A program made the translations under genes and the position numbers. Shown piece after piece: positions 47,576 through 57,684 of a stretch of DNA of 64,000 bases. Below the pieces are notes generated by a model. That model saw nothing but the letters and a program-made list of their open reading frames with translations. It ran no database searches and was not told the DNA's origin. The stretch comes from Suillus spraguei. Lineage: Eukaryota > Basidiomycota > Agaricomycetes > Boletales > Suillaceae. The number at the start of each line of letters is the position of its first letter. The first letter of the stretch is position 1. The DNA lies in contig JABCPU010000047.1 in NCBI GenBank assembly GCA_016800925.1, positions 124,001-188,000 on the forward strand, read 5' to 3'.

Positions 47576-47983
47576 CTGAATGAAAAAACATTAGAAGTTA
47601 GCAACTTATCAAACATGAGAGACAGTGAACATAGTACCGGTGCTTCGAGTCATTGCATAGCTGAAAAAAGTACCCTTGTTGCTTGTGCAATGTGGGGAAT
47701 GCTACTGTCAAAAGAAGAGAAGGAACAGAAGTTGGTGAGCGCACTACTTAAACTGACAGGAAGCCTCACGAAAAACACGCAGCTGGAATTGTGCACATGG
47801 TGCAGGTTCGGACCGGTTCGGACGCGTCCGAACCGGTCCGCATTTTTCAGTGACGACATCGAACCCCGAACCTGTTAGGGGGTTCGGTCCAGGAGAGAGA
47901 CCAAACCTGTGACCGAACCACTGGTCCAGTCTGGATGGGTTCAGGTTCGAACCATGGTTCGGGACCGGACTGCGGCAGCACTA

Positions 47984-47991
47984 TTCGCGAT
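47984..47991 (+). repeat. Target-site duplication, right (TTCGCGAT)
   Basis: Exact match of 42,550-42,557. Confidence 0.92.
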
Positions 47992-49016
47992 CCTCATCGC
48001 CACCTCCTTTAGTGGAGATAACAGTCTATGTCTAGCAAGACGAATCCGAAATTATCTCCCCGCGTCCTCGCGTCGGGGTCCCTTATTTGCTGGCTAAATT
48101 CTCGCCGTCTGAGACAAGCGAGGACAATTAGATCGACCAAGTTCGAGATCATTACTAAATCAAGAAATATAATTCTACGTACTACACACTTGCTACAATG
48201 ATACTTATCCCAGTAGTACGTAGCACCGCAACTGCGCGGTACCATTAGGTCCAACGAGACAGAACACCACAACAAACGTGTGGGAATGTTGAACGGGTGT
48301 ATCGTGGAGTACGTGTTACATAAATCAGACGATGACAATCTACTAGTTGTGTCGGGATGTCTACCCTTACAGTGTGTTGTATATGAGATTGCAGTAGGAC
48401 TTTTTCAAAAGTTTGGCCTCGAATTGACGCATAGTCAGACTGGTTACGAGTTCATGTTTGAGGTTGGGTATAGCCTTTGCAAACGAGCTAGAATGAAGGA
48501 AAGACCCAGATTCTGATCTACCGGCCACGATGACAAGTACATCTCACGATAATGTCGTATCACGCCATCGCCGAGTCATGATGGCGCTGTGACAATTTAT
48601 AAGTCAAACCCTTGACCACGAGGACGATATGCAACCTCTTGGAAATTATAGTATGCGTCAGGACTCAGGCCTCAGGAGGGAAATTTTCCTCGATCATACG
48701 ATATCTGCTCCTGCACGTGGGTGGTTAGTAATGAAGTCGCTGCTTCCGAGCTTGGGTAGAGTTGAGTTTAATCGGAGTTAAGCTTGTTTAACTAAGTTGA
48801 ATCGATTCGCGACGCTGGTCGAAACAACCTCGTGACTCTGCGTCATACTTAGAGGCCCCTTCATACCAATCTAGATAAAGTGTCTGACTGATCAGTCGGT
48901 TTTGATCTGCACGTCGCACACTTGTCTTCTGAGCACCATCTGCTCGTGCACATTCAGCACCATTTTATTTCATGTCATCTTGAATTTCTTTAAAATTCGG
49001 TCATACTTCCAATCAT
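47992..49016. other. Spacer between the hAT and the DIRS-type element
   Basis: No gene recognised; frames such as 48,280-48,516 are short and featureless. The right part may include the undetermined left terminus of the DIRS-type element. Confidence 0.35.
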
Positions 49017-50569
49017 ATGTCAGATCCAGGTAACTCATATACAAATGCCAGCAATATGACACAAACACAAGCATCTCTCAGAGGACCTGGAATATGGGGG
49101 TCTTCAGTTAAAACTGAGCCTGATAGAGTGCATCTACCCCAACAAGACATGGCGAAGAGATGCCTCGATGTCGTCCAAGATTTCAGGTCTGCCAAATGAA
49201 CGAAATTTGATGCCTCCTATGTTATCTGTGGGATCATCAAAGAAAGCTTACCCCTTGGCTCAGGGGAAGACCCATCCATTATCGCAGCTATCTACCTTAC
49301 AATGCTCGATGAATGGGAGTCAGAACAAGATCAGGCTGGACAAAGAGCAGTGGGCACATCCAGAGTATGACGTTCAGCAGAACCAATGTCTGATCCCACA
49401 CAGATTGAAAAAGAGTTTACTGCAGAGGATAACAGGAGTCAACGAGTCAGCATCGAGCCAGGAGAACCTGCTCAGAAACAACCTAAACTTGACTTTACCT
49501 GTCTTGAACTCAAATCAACAGTTAATGAAGAACCATCCAGGCCCCTATCAGCAAACCTCAGACAAACTGTCCGCATCTTACAAAATTGGGCACAGGATCA
49601 GAAACAAGCCAAACTCAAACTCATGTATCATGAATGGAGTCCAGAGTTTTATGAATCCAGATGGGCCGATATCGTTGCCGGACAAAGCCTCAATCTTGAT
49701 GCCATCCACACCATCATCACTACATCAAGATCAGTTGATAAACATACAGAATCCATCGGAGATGTTGAATTTACCTGCGGAGTCTCTGAAATGGCCACAA
49801 AGAAAATAACCAAGCAAGGCCACTGGAATGCTGCATGGAACAGAGCCTCATGAGCTCTCAAATTTGCTTTCCCACATCAGGAAATTCACACATTCCTTAA
49901 CATGCTTAATCAGCTTAACTCACTTATCTCAAAACTTGTTTGCTCTCTCTCACATCATTCACCTGGCATATCTTATATTTTTTGAGTGCGAAATACAATA
50001 AAACATGTATATTAATATATCTCAACTTTTTTTTTCTGAATTCATTCACATTGAAATTTTGGACAAGTAGATTCAATTTCACCAAGGCAGTTAAGTGTAA
50101 ATAAGTCCGCATAAGGGCACGTCAAGGAATGTGTGAATTTCCTGATGCATTCCGACACGCTGAACTTAATGCCTACTCGGAACACATTAATGAACAATTT
50201 GATCAACAATCGGAAAGCTGCCATGAACGAGTCATCAGATATGACAAATCTGTCAGATTCAGAGTTGAAAACACTTGCAGGTATGAATTGTCAGACTTTG
50301 AGTGCTTCAGGGACATCTACAGCTCTCACTTCTCTGCTGGAGGAAGACTGCATAATGAAACAGAGGAATCTAACAAATCCACTGGAGGAGGTTGAGAAAA
50401 TGTCACCAAACGAGAACCCTGCCGTAAATGGAATAATGGTGAATGCACACACAGTGCAGCCACCTGTCGTTACGCACACATCTGCAATGTCAAACAAAAT
50501 GGACGTATCTGTGCCCGTCGTCATGTCAAAACAAAACATCATGAGGATGGGAACACTAAATCAGCCTGA
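49017..50569 (+). pseudogene. DIRS-element gag-like ORF, broken by four TGA stops and a MITE
   Basis: One frame runs from MSDPGNSYTNASNMTQTQAS with TGA stops at 49,197, 49,368 and 49,851. Between them it reads as gag-like protein (for example GEDPSIIAAIYLTMLDEWES and GHWNAAWNRAS). A 281 bp insertion (MITE plus 4 bp duplication) then intervenes; joining across it gives ALKFAF followed by RHAELNAYSEHINEQF, the pattern of this family. The frame continues RVIRYDKSVRFRVENTCR, meets a fourth TGA at 50,393, and ends in a CCCH finger, PCRKWNNGECTHSAATCRYA then H (C-x7-C-x6-C-x3-H), with TGA at 50,567-50,569. It overlaps the start of the RT frame. Confidence 0.8.
49873..50149. mobile_element. 277 bp MITE inserted in the DIRS gag
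   Basis: An inverted pair of about 24 bp (left CATCAGGAAATTCACACATT...; right its inverse) bounds an AT-rich interior. TTCC flanks both sides (49,869-49,872 and 50,150-50,153). Removing the MITE and one TTCC restores the gag frame. The outer tip CATCAGGAAAT is shared with the MITE at 36,226. Confidence 0.82.
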
Positions 50570-52049
50570 AAAATACCTTAAACATCCGCGTTTTCGCCGA
50601 GGGCTGATTTGGTTGCCAACCAATAATTCATTTAGCCCAACCGCACGTTCTACAGAGTATGTGGATCCTGTCCCAGAGGCTCCTACTTACCTTATGGACA
50701 GTGATGCAGCCCGCACAGTATGCAATCATCCAGATCTCTTCAAAATAGTAACACCGATCAACATTGATCGGTTTCAAGTTCTCCTTGCTGACCATCCAAA
50801 TCAACCTTTCATTTTGTCGGTGTGTCGAGCCTTACGTGAAGGTTTTTGGCCATGGGCAGATACTTCGGATGAGTCATATCCCTCTATAAACGATAACTTA
50901 ATGCACACCTGTGCAAAATCAGCGGATCAAGAAAAGTTCATTGAGGAACAGCTACGAGAAGAAATACGTCTTGGACGTGCATCAGAGTCTTTTGGTTCAG
51001 ATTTATTCCCCGGAATGTACAGTGTGCCAATGCATACCGTCCCTAAACCCAATTCGGATAAACTACGCCTTGTAGTGGATCACACAGCAGGAGAATACTC
51101 GCTGAACTCCATGATTGATTCAGATGCCGTTAGAGGCACCAAACTTGACGGTTTGCATTTGCTTGGTGCTTCCCTGCTGCAATTTCGACAAGAACATCCT
51201 AATGATAAATTGGTCCTTTTTAAATCGGATGTTTCTCAAGCTTTTCGGCGGTTACCTATGCACCCGCTGTGGCAAACCAAGCAAGTGCTAACGGTACAAG
51301 GTCAATGTCATGTGGATCGTTGCAATGACTTTGGAGGACGAGGATCCCCTAAGGTCTGGATCTCGTTTATGTCACTGGTCACTTGGATTGCAATTCATCG
51401 CATGCTTATCGATGCTCTTAAACTTTATATGAACGACTCTTTTTCATTTGAGCTAGCAGAGCGTATGTTGTACTATCCGCCTTATCAAACTGACTACCCT
51501 GAGAAACAGACTCATCTGTTACAACTCTGGGACGAGCTCGGAATCCCTCATGATCGTCCCAAACAACTCTTTGGTTTAACTCTGACCATTATTGGTTTCG
51601 ACGTCGACCCTAACGCTATGTCTGCTACTTTGCTGAGGCACAAAAAGAATGAGTTGATCAAGCATCTACGTGACTTTGCCTGTAAAAACTATCGTTGGAC
51701 GCTTCGCGAATATCAACAGCTTGCCGGATGGTGCGAATGGAGTTTCAATATTTTCCCTTGGCTCAAACCAGGACTTTCGGCTGTGTATGAGAAGATTCGC
51801 GGGGAAATTCAACCACGCGCACGCCTTCATGTCAACAATCCTATCATTTGCGAACTCACTTGGATGGCTGATCATATGGAACATTTACCTGGGCTCATGT
51901 TTTACAAATCTTTGGATTTTGATCCATCATCTGATGATGTCGTGGTTGCTTATACCGACGCATCTTTGCCTGCGGATGCTCCTAAAACAGCATCTTTTTC
52001 TTTGAAGCATTGGCGGTTTGCTCCGCAATTCACGCAATCCCTAACATGA
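50400..52049 (+). pseudogene. DIRS-element reverse transcriptase, RNase H start; catalytic motif altered
   Basis: The frame is open from about 50,133, but the upstream part is MITE and gag sequence; ATG 50,400 or a later one is the likely start. RT blocks: YSVPMHTVPKPNSDKLRLVV, VLFKSDVSQAFRRLPMHPLW (first catalytic Asp, about 51,230), NDFGGRGSPKVWISFMSLVT and ERMLYYPPYQTDYPEKQTHL. The catalytic Y-x-D-D box reads YMNDSFSF: codon 51,432-51,434 is AAC (Asn) where Asp is needed. GLTLTIIGFDVDPNAM and LREYQQLAGWCEWSFNIFPW follow. RNase H begins VVVAYTDASLP (about 51,945), then the frame is lost near 51,970-51,995 where about 15 residues are missing compared with the family. Confidence 0.85.
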
Positions 52050-53338
52050 CAGAAGTCCCACCCCGAATGCTCATATACACCGATAACACAAATACAGTGT
52101 CGATGTTCAACTCTCTCCATGCGCATCCTCCTTATAATTCCATCATGCTCTCGGCAATGGATGTTCTACTCGAGTATGAGGTGGACTTACGTGTAGAGCA
52201 CATCAGTGGATGTGAGAATATGGTTGCCGACGCACTCTCACGTTTTCAAAACGAAAGAGTTTTGGAGTTGGCACCAGATGCCAGCTTTTTTGATTTCGAA
52301 CCCCCTCGGAATGCGCTGGGGGCAGCAAAAAAAATGATGCAAGTTTCACTATCATCCAGGCAGCCTGTACGGCAAGCCTGGACACACGAGCGTCTCTTAT
52401 ATGAAAGTTCAGTGGCGCTTGGTTTTGCTATTGATTCCACTACTGCGTCTGTTTACGACTCACATCTCAACTCTTACATCACTTTCTGTCGGCTGCACCA
52501 CCTCCCTATTGATCCCACAGTGGATACATTATCTTTTTATGTTGTATGGTTATCACACCATATTGAACCTCGGTCAGTTGACTCATATCTTTCGGGCATC
52601 GCCAGTCGGCTAGAGGACACATACCCCATGGTACGGGCCGCGCGACGTTCACCCTTGGTTGCACGGACTCTCTGTGGTTGCAAACGCCGTATGTCAAAAC
52701 CAATACAAAGGAAGTTACCTTTGTGTGTGGATGACTTGCAACGTGTGCGCTTGTTTTTTGGTTCTTCACTGCAACATGATAATAGTCTCTTCCTTGCTCT
52801 GTTATTCACCGGTTTTGCAACACTCCAACGTCTTGGAGAATTGACCTGGCCAGATGCAATCAGCCATCAGACTTACCGGAAGGTGCCTTTACGACACACA
52901 CTCACTATCACCGACACTGCCATGTCATATACACTGCCTTCCCAGAAGAATGACAGTTTGGGGACTGGCACCACTATCCTCATCCCGTCATGTTCTGTTA
53001 TTGATCTGGATCCTCTTCCGCTCATTCATTGCTATTTGACGTTTCGTGACACTGCTTTTCCAAGTCGGCCGGCACTTTGGTTGTCGAGCACGGGCGCCAT
53101 ACCAACTAGAAGTTGGTTCTTACAACGCTTACGTCGACACTGTGGTAACGCGATGTCAGGACATTCAATGAGGGCTGGAGGTGCAACTGCACTTGCGATT
53201 GCGGGAATGGCTCCAGACCTTATTCAGGCAGCAGGTCGGTGGTCCTCTGATGAATTCAGAAAGTATATCCGCCAGCATCCTTTTCTGCTCAACGCTTTAC
53301 TACATGGCTCGGCTCGTGAACGCAACCCTGCTACATGA
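52010..53338 (+). CDS. DIRS-element RNase H end and tyrosine recombinase
   Basis: The first part is the RNase H C-terminus (LAVCSAIHAIPNMTEVPPRM, LIYTDNTNTVSMFN, VADALSRFQ). The recombinase follows from about 52,380: SSVALGFAIDSTTASVYDSH, LNSYITFCRLHHLPIDP, then the catalytic domain. Tetrad residues are visible: Arg in TLQRLGELTW (about 52,830), His and Arg in SGHSMRAGGATALAIAG (about 53,155-53,205), and Tyr in EFRKYIRQHPFLLNALL (about 53,258-53,300). This enzyme integrates a circular cDNA by site-specific recombination in DIRS-type elements. The frame is uninterrupted across about 440 residues, although its RT partner seems dead. The frame in fact extends upstream of 52,010 into RNase H (IFFFEALAVC). 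Confidence 0.87.
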   Translation: MAVCSAIHAIPNMTEVPPRMLIYTDNTNTVSMFNSLHAHPPYNSIMLSAMDVLLEYEVDLRVEHISGCENMVADALSRFQNERVLELAPDASFFDFEPPRNALGAAKKMMQVSLSSRQPVRQAWTHERLLYESSVALGFAIDSTTASVYDSHLNSYITFCRLHHLPIDPTVDTLSFYVVWLSHHIEPRSVDSYLSGIASRLEDTYPMVRAARRSPLVARTLCGCKRRMSKPIQRKLPLCVDDLQRVRLFFGSSLQHDNSLFLALLFTGFATLQRLGELTWPDAISHQTYRKVPLRHTLTITDTAMSYTLPSQKNDSLGTGTTILIPSCSVIDLDPLPLIHCYLTFRDTAFPSRPALWLSSTGAIPTRSWFLQRLRRHCGNAMSGHSMRAGGATALAIAGMAPDLIQAAGRWSSDEFRKYIRQHPFLLNALLHGSARERNPAT

Positions 53339-54342
53339 ACGGATTGACTCACACATGACCTCATTCTTGACTCAGACTGGATTTCGCCTAATCGCTTGTT
53401 CGACTGGATTTCACCTACTCGCCTGGCACCATGACCACAAAACAACGAAAAAACCACGTTATAAAAAAAATAAAAAATAAAAAGCCTTATAGCATTTCTA
53501 TCGTGCCTCCGACACTCAATTATGGTCTTTTCTTGCCTATTGAAGTCTGTCTCCTAGTTTTATTGCTCATTCTCCAGCACATCTTATCGAGTCTAGCATC
53601 TGTTTTGCCTTACACTGCCGTATCATGTACTTTTCGCTCTCAATAAAACTTGTCTGAGTCCCCCGAGTATGAAACTGGGGGACTCCGCTTGCCTAATCGC
53701 TGTGAGACACCAGTGTAAATTGATTCAAGAGTGCGGCGGACAGTAGTGTGCGCTGCTCCGAGAGAAATTCCGGGAAAATTTTGAATCCTCCTGGGAGGTC
53801 GCCGGACCTGGTTTGTAAGGAATGGATTTCGCGTGCATGTAACAATCGTCTACAACCAGCATAGAATATCTTTGTTCAACTTGCAGTCAGCTCATCTTGG
53901 AAGTTTGAGCTCCGCATCGGTACCTTCAGACTATCTTGATGGTACTTCACCAATGTGTTTTTCATTTTAGCACATTGAAATCTCCTTTCCTGTTCCTCTC
54001 AGTCTCTGTCCGTATTTGACTTGATGAACCTGTGCGCATTAATTTTTTATCCGGGGCATCTAACTGCAAAAGCTCGCGAAGAAAATACTGTTACTGGGTT
54101 AGTGCGCTTGGTGAAGGCGGTCAGTAGTTTACTGTAATGGTTTACAATATATTTCTTTAAATACCCTTATCATTTGTTCACCGGTTCACTGAGGTTAGTT
54201 AGAGCTTGTCAAGTTTCAACACTTTCGTCGTCGAGAAACAAATTAATTGCTGGGGTGACACGTACACATTTTTTTTTGGAAATGCCGCCGGAACGGGACA
54301 TTTTTTCCATACCCAAGTTCTACCTGCACCATTCTGCTCCAA
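53339..54342. other. DIRS 3' region and LCP5 promoter
   Basis: The left third should be the element's 3' sequence (A-rich tract at 53,455-53,485, AATAAA, hairpin). The right part is upstream of LCP5. No gene seen. Confidence 0.4.
53656..53685 (+). repeat. Perfect hairpin, 9 bp stem
   Basis: GAGTCCCCC and GGGGGACTC with a 12 nt loop, following an AATAAA signal (about 53,641) some 310 bp after the recombinase stop. It may be part of the element's 3' terminal structure. Confidence 0.65.
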
Positions 54343-55542
54343 ATGGCGGATTCGCAAGTCGTTTGTGGCATACTCGATGAGATGACTACTAGTATGACAT
54401 CAGTGCGAGAGTCGATGCAATCCCTCAAACAAAAGTAATAGTTTGCGCCCATGACAGTGCAACTCTTATTAACTTTACTCCAGATTAAAAACTGCAGATG
54501 ATATAGATATGAAGGATGGGATATCTTTGCTTTCGCTCAAACACCACCTACTTCTCTCGTACTTGCAGTCGCTTGTCCTGCTCTCTGCACGCCGGGCAAC
54601 TGGAGACTCGTTAACAGAGAGAACACCAGCCAGTTCTCCTTTCAGTACAATCGATCGAGAGGCCCGAGGCTCTGGCGCAGGTGATCTGGTTGACTCTATG
54701 ATAGAGGGTCGCGTTGTGCTTGAAAAAACAAAAGTTCTGGAAAGCAGGATGCGATACCAGATCGAAAAGCTGGTCAGAGTTGCTGAAGAAGTACCTTCTG
54801 GGAAAGATGTGGTCGAAGGTGTGTATTTTACGCTCTAATGACAGCTCTTTTTTGATATGTCCTCTCAGATCCCCTCGCCTTCCGTCCAAATCCCCAAAAC
54901 CTCGTTGATAACGAGCGACGCTCCGACGAGGACCAAGATGCCCGTTCAGATGTCGAAGACCCCGATGGAATCTACCACCCTCCAAAGCTCGCACCCATGC
55001 CCTACACGGAAGCCGCAGCCGACAAGCGTTCTAAACGACAGCCTGTTCCCAAGGCACTTTCTACCCTTCTCCACCAAGACCCCTCGCGCCCGCATGTCGA
55101 GGGTACATCCGGCCTTGGTTCGATGCCCTCCCTCGCGTCCGACCGCGCCCGCGAGATCCAACGTATAAAAGACTTTGAAGAGGAGAACTTCACTCGACTA
55201 GTCATGAAGAAGAAGGATGCGCGTAGACGACGGAAAGATGAGGAGGATTTGGCACTCGGAGGTACGGGCGCTGGAAAGGGTAGGAAGAGAGGCCGGGGCC
55301 TAGAGGATGAGTTTGCGGATGTATTGCACTCGGTCGGGCGCACGAAGACGGGGGTGCTTGGCGATGGATACGAAGAGCTGAGGCAAAGGGGTAAGAAAGC
55401 TGATGCGCTGTCGAGATCGCGAACGACATGGAAAGGGGATCTTGAGGGCTCAGACAATGACGGGCCACGACTGAAGAAAAAGACGAGGTTCGAAAAGGCA
55501 AAGACGACCTTACACAAGAAAATGAAGGCAAGAAAGAAATAG
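54343..55542 (+). CDS. LCP5: Neuroguidin/Lcp5, U3 snoRNP SSU processome factor
   Basis: Lcp5 belongs to the Sas10/Utp3/C1D family and acts in nucleolar 18S rRNA processing with the U3 snoRNP. The ATG at 54,343 gives MADSQVVCGILDEMTTSMTS; the first exon ends in LKQK, splicing to LKTADDIDMKDGISLLSLKH, the Sas10/Utp3/C1D helix (HHLLLSYLQSLVLLSARRAT). RMRYQIEKLVRVAEEV precedes the conserved DPLAFRPNPQNLV, found over the next splice (about 54,820-54,905). GIYHPPKLAPMPY is another family hallmark. The C-terminus is very basic (KKKDARRRRKDEEDLAL; KTTLHKKMKARKK), fitting nucleolar location. The stop is at 55,540-55,542. Length is about 370 residues, normal for the family. Confidence 0.9.
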
Positions 55543-56268
55543 TTCTGTCCTTTCGAAAGATCCTGTTATTTTTTCCTGTACCGATACAATGACCTGGTCA
55601 TTTCGAGTCCCTTCAAACGTTCCTCCGCCAAGTTTTGCAACCAGCCCAGTTTTGAGGAAGAATCTTTTGACCAATCTCCCCTGTTAGGCAGACCTCAGAC
55701 GGATGAAGATGGTCGCGAAGCACTTATTTATGATCTATCAAAGCGCACTACCCAATTTCTGCCTACTATCCAAGTGAATACACTACTCTATTGAAAACAA
55801 GAAGGCGGCATGAGTCCAGTGCTCAGTTGAGCATATTTAGCCTGCAAAGACTACGCCAACATATGACTAAAGGCAGAAGTTGCGTATGGCGAGATGGAAA
55901 ATGTGGGTAGAACTGGATGACGACTAAATTGTAACCAGGTTCGGGGCTGGTTGCGGGCCCGGGAGTCAAGGATGCAGGAGCCGTGGTTTGAACATGGGAA
56001 CTGGAGGACGGTCACCTAGGTCACGACTCACGAGCTATCGTGTTGTGGCTTGGTTGAATCATAAAATATACAGGCAAGAAAGCTTGGACGATTCATATGC
56101 GTTGCAATTACGGAGAACGGCAAACAGATAGGAAACGACCGGCTAGTCCGACGAAGTCTGAAGTTGAAAGTGTAACGAGATTCAAAGGCTGTCCACTTAA
56201 TAGGTCACGTGCCATGCAGTGGGCGCGATTCAGATCAAGCGCGTCGCGTCTTGCTTTCAATACGTCCT
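55543..56268. other. Spacer between LCP5 and UNG1
   Basis: Both neighbours are on the plus strand; this holds the LCP5 3' UTR and UNG1 promoter. No extra gene is supported. Confidence 0.4.
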
Positions 56269-57579
56269 ATGGCTTCAGTATCACGAAAGCGCGCTGCAGC
56301 TAATTCTGACTCCAGTTCTACCAAAAGACGGAAGATACAGGCTGAAAGGTATACTATTCTGCAGGTACTTTTGAACAAAGTCTAGCTAACTTGCTTGTAG
56401 TTCGACAGTCACTGTTGCAACAGTCGTAGAAGAATCATGTCAGAGCAGTATGTCCGACATAAAGACTGTCATAGAGAATTTAGAACACGATACTATGGGA
56501 GATTCCTGGAAGACTGCTCTAGGCAAGGAATTCATGAAGCCGTATTTCCAGAAGGTGTGTCCTTACTCGTTTCCGCAAATATTCTTTCTCCTAAGCACTC
56601 CATCTGCTTTAGCTCAAAGAATTCCTCATTGAGGAACATCGTTTGCATACCGTATACCCAAAGCGTAAGATACTCGTTCAGTTTTTTTGATAAGACGTTA
56701 CAAAACCCATTATAGTGAACGATGTATACTCTTGGTCACGATTGACGCCACTTGATTCTGTGAAAGCCGTTATACTAGGCCAGGTGCGCGTTGCATGATT
56801 TTACAAGTGCTCCATTACTTACTATGGTATTCGACAAGGATCCATATCATAATGTAGGACAAGCGCACGGTACGTATGTCTAGTTCGTCAAGAATGTGTT
56901 TAATACAATATTTTAGGTCTCTCTTTCTCCGTCCTGCCTCCAACTAAGCTCCCTGGCTCCCTGAGGAATATCTACAAACAACTATCAAATGACATCCCCA
57001 CTTTCAAAGTCCCTACTTCTGGGTTTGTCGCATCTCTGGCTTCTCCAAGTTAACTCGCTTACTTTTTACACAGGGATTTGACGCCCATGGCAAAGGCTGG
57101 AGTTCTCTGGTTGAACACCTGCCTGACTGTACGGGCGCATAATGCCAACTCGCATTCAAAAAAAGGCTGGGAGACCTTCACCGACGCTGTCATCCGAGCG
57201 GTGCTTGACCGTCCGGACGGAAGAGGGGTTGTCTTCTTTGCCTGGGGTTTGCCTGCCCAAAAACTATACGACAGACTTGGGATTGACGAGGTGTGTGCCA
57301 GCCATCTACTGTTTGTTTTGGGAAAACTGACTCAGGCGGAGAAGGAAAAGCATCTTGTGTTAAGGTGCGCTCTGATTCACTTATTGATTGACATGCCAAT
57401 AATTGTCTGTCAGATCTCCACATCCCTCTCCTCTTTCGGCGCATCGGGGCTTCCTTGGAAACGCTCATTTCAAGAAAGCCAATGAATGGCTGCAGAAGAC
57501 ATACGGGGAAAAGATTGATTGGGTGACTCTCAGTTCTGTTCCAGCTTCAGACGCAGGTCGTCACATCTCAACAACATGA
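56269..57579 (+). CDS. UNG1: Uracil-DNA glycosylase
   Basis: UNG removes uracil from DNA as the first step of base excision repair. The ATG at 56,269 gives [20 protein letters not shown], a likely bipartite nuclear signal (KRAAA...KRRK). The next exon begins [20 protein letters not shown] and leads to [19 protein letters not shown]. Then KAVILGQDPYHN (catalytic Asp in GQDPYH, about 56,765-56,860, crossing an intron), [40 protein letters not shown] and [15 protein letters not shown]. The Leu-loop exon gives [20 protein letters not shown] (catalytic His; about 57,415-57,465). It ends [19 protein letters not shown] with TGA at 57,577-57,579. About six introns of 50-60 nt occur. No separate mitochondrial leader is seen. 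It converges on PAN2 with 105 bp between the stops. Confidence 0.92.
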
Positions 57580-57684
57580 ATTATTGCAAGCATTAGTATC
57601 TCACCTACAGGAAAGCGAATACCATTGCTACATGAAACAGAAACAGAATTATTGGTTAAATTACATGCATGCGACGGATCTTCC

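Larger units (their letters stand above)
42558..47983 (-). mobile_element. hAT transposon, full length, with a nested Tc1 element
   Basis: Terminal inverted repeats are TAGTGCTGCCG at both ends, continuing as AGTCCGG with one difference, and a perfect 8 bp duplication TTCGCGAT flanks the element. Total length is 5,426 bp, or about 3.8 kb without the nested Tc1. Both subterminal regions carry clusters of TTCGAA-type motifs (about 42,575-42,725 and 47,805-47,960). The transposase gene occupies the minus strand. Perfect target duplication and matching ends suggest a fairly young insertion. Confidence 0.93.
49017..53338 (+). mobile_element. DIRS-type tyrosine-recombinase retrotransposon, decayed (coding extent)
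   Basis: Order of parts: gag-like ORF with CCCH finger, reverse transcriptase, RNase H, tyrosine recombinase. This is the DIRS/Ngaro arrangement, with a tyrosine recombinase in place of a DDE integrase. Gag carries four in-frame stops and a MITE, the RT has a changed catalytic motif, and RNase H has a frame break, while the recombinase looks intact. I could not find the terminal repeats (split direct or inverted) with confidence, so the true boundaries lie outside the given coordinates, probably reaching at least the hairpin at 53,656. Confidence 0.87.

Noticed and set aside
48680..53800. Inverted repeat ends for the DIRS-type element (CAGGAGG...AAATTTTCC on both sides)
   Set aside because: The match is short, gapped and could be chance; not enough to define boundaries.
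55002..55517. 171-residue minus-strand frame
   Set aside because: Antisense shadow of the LCP5 basic C-terminus.
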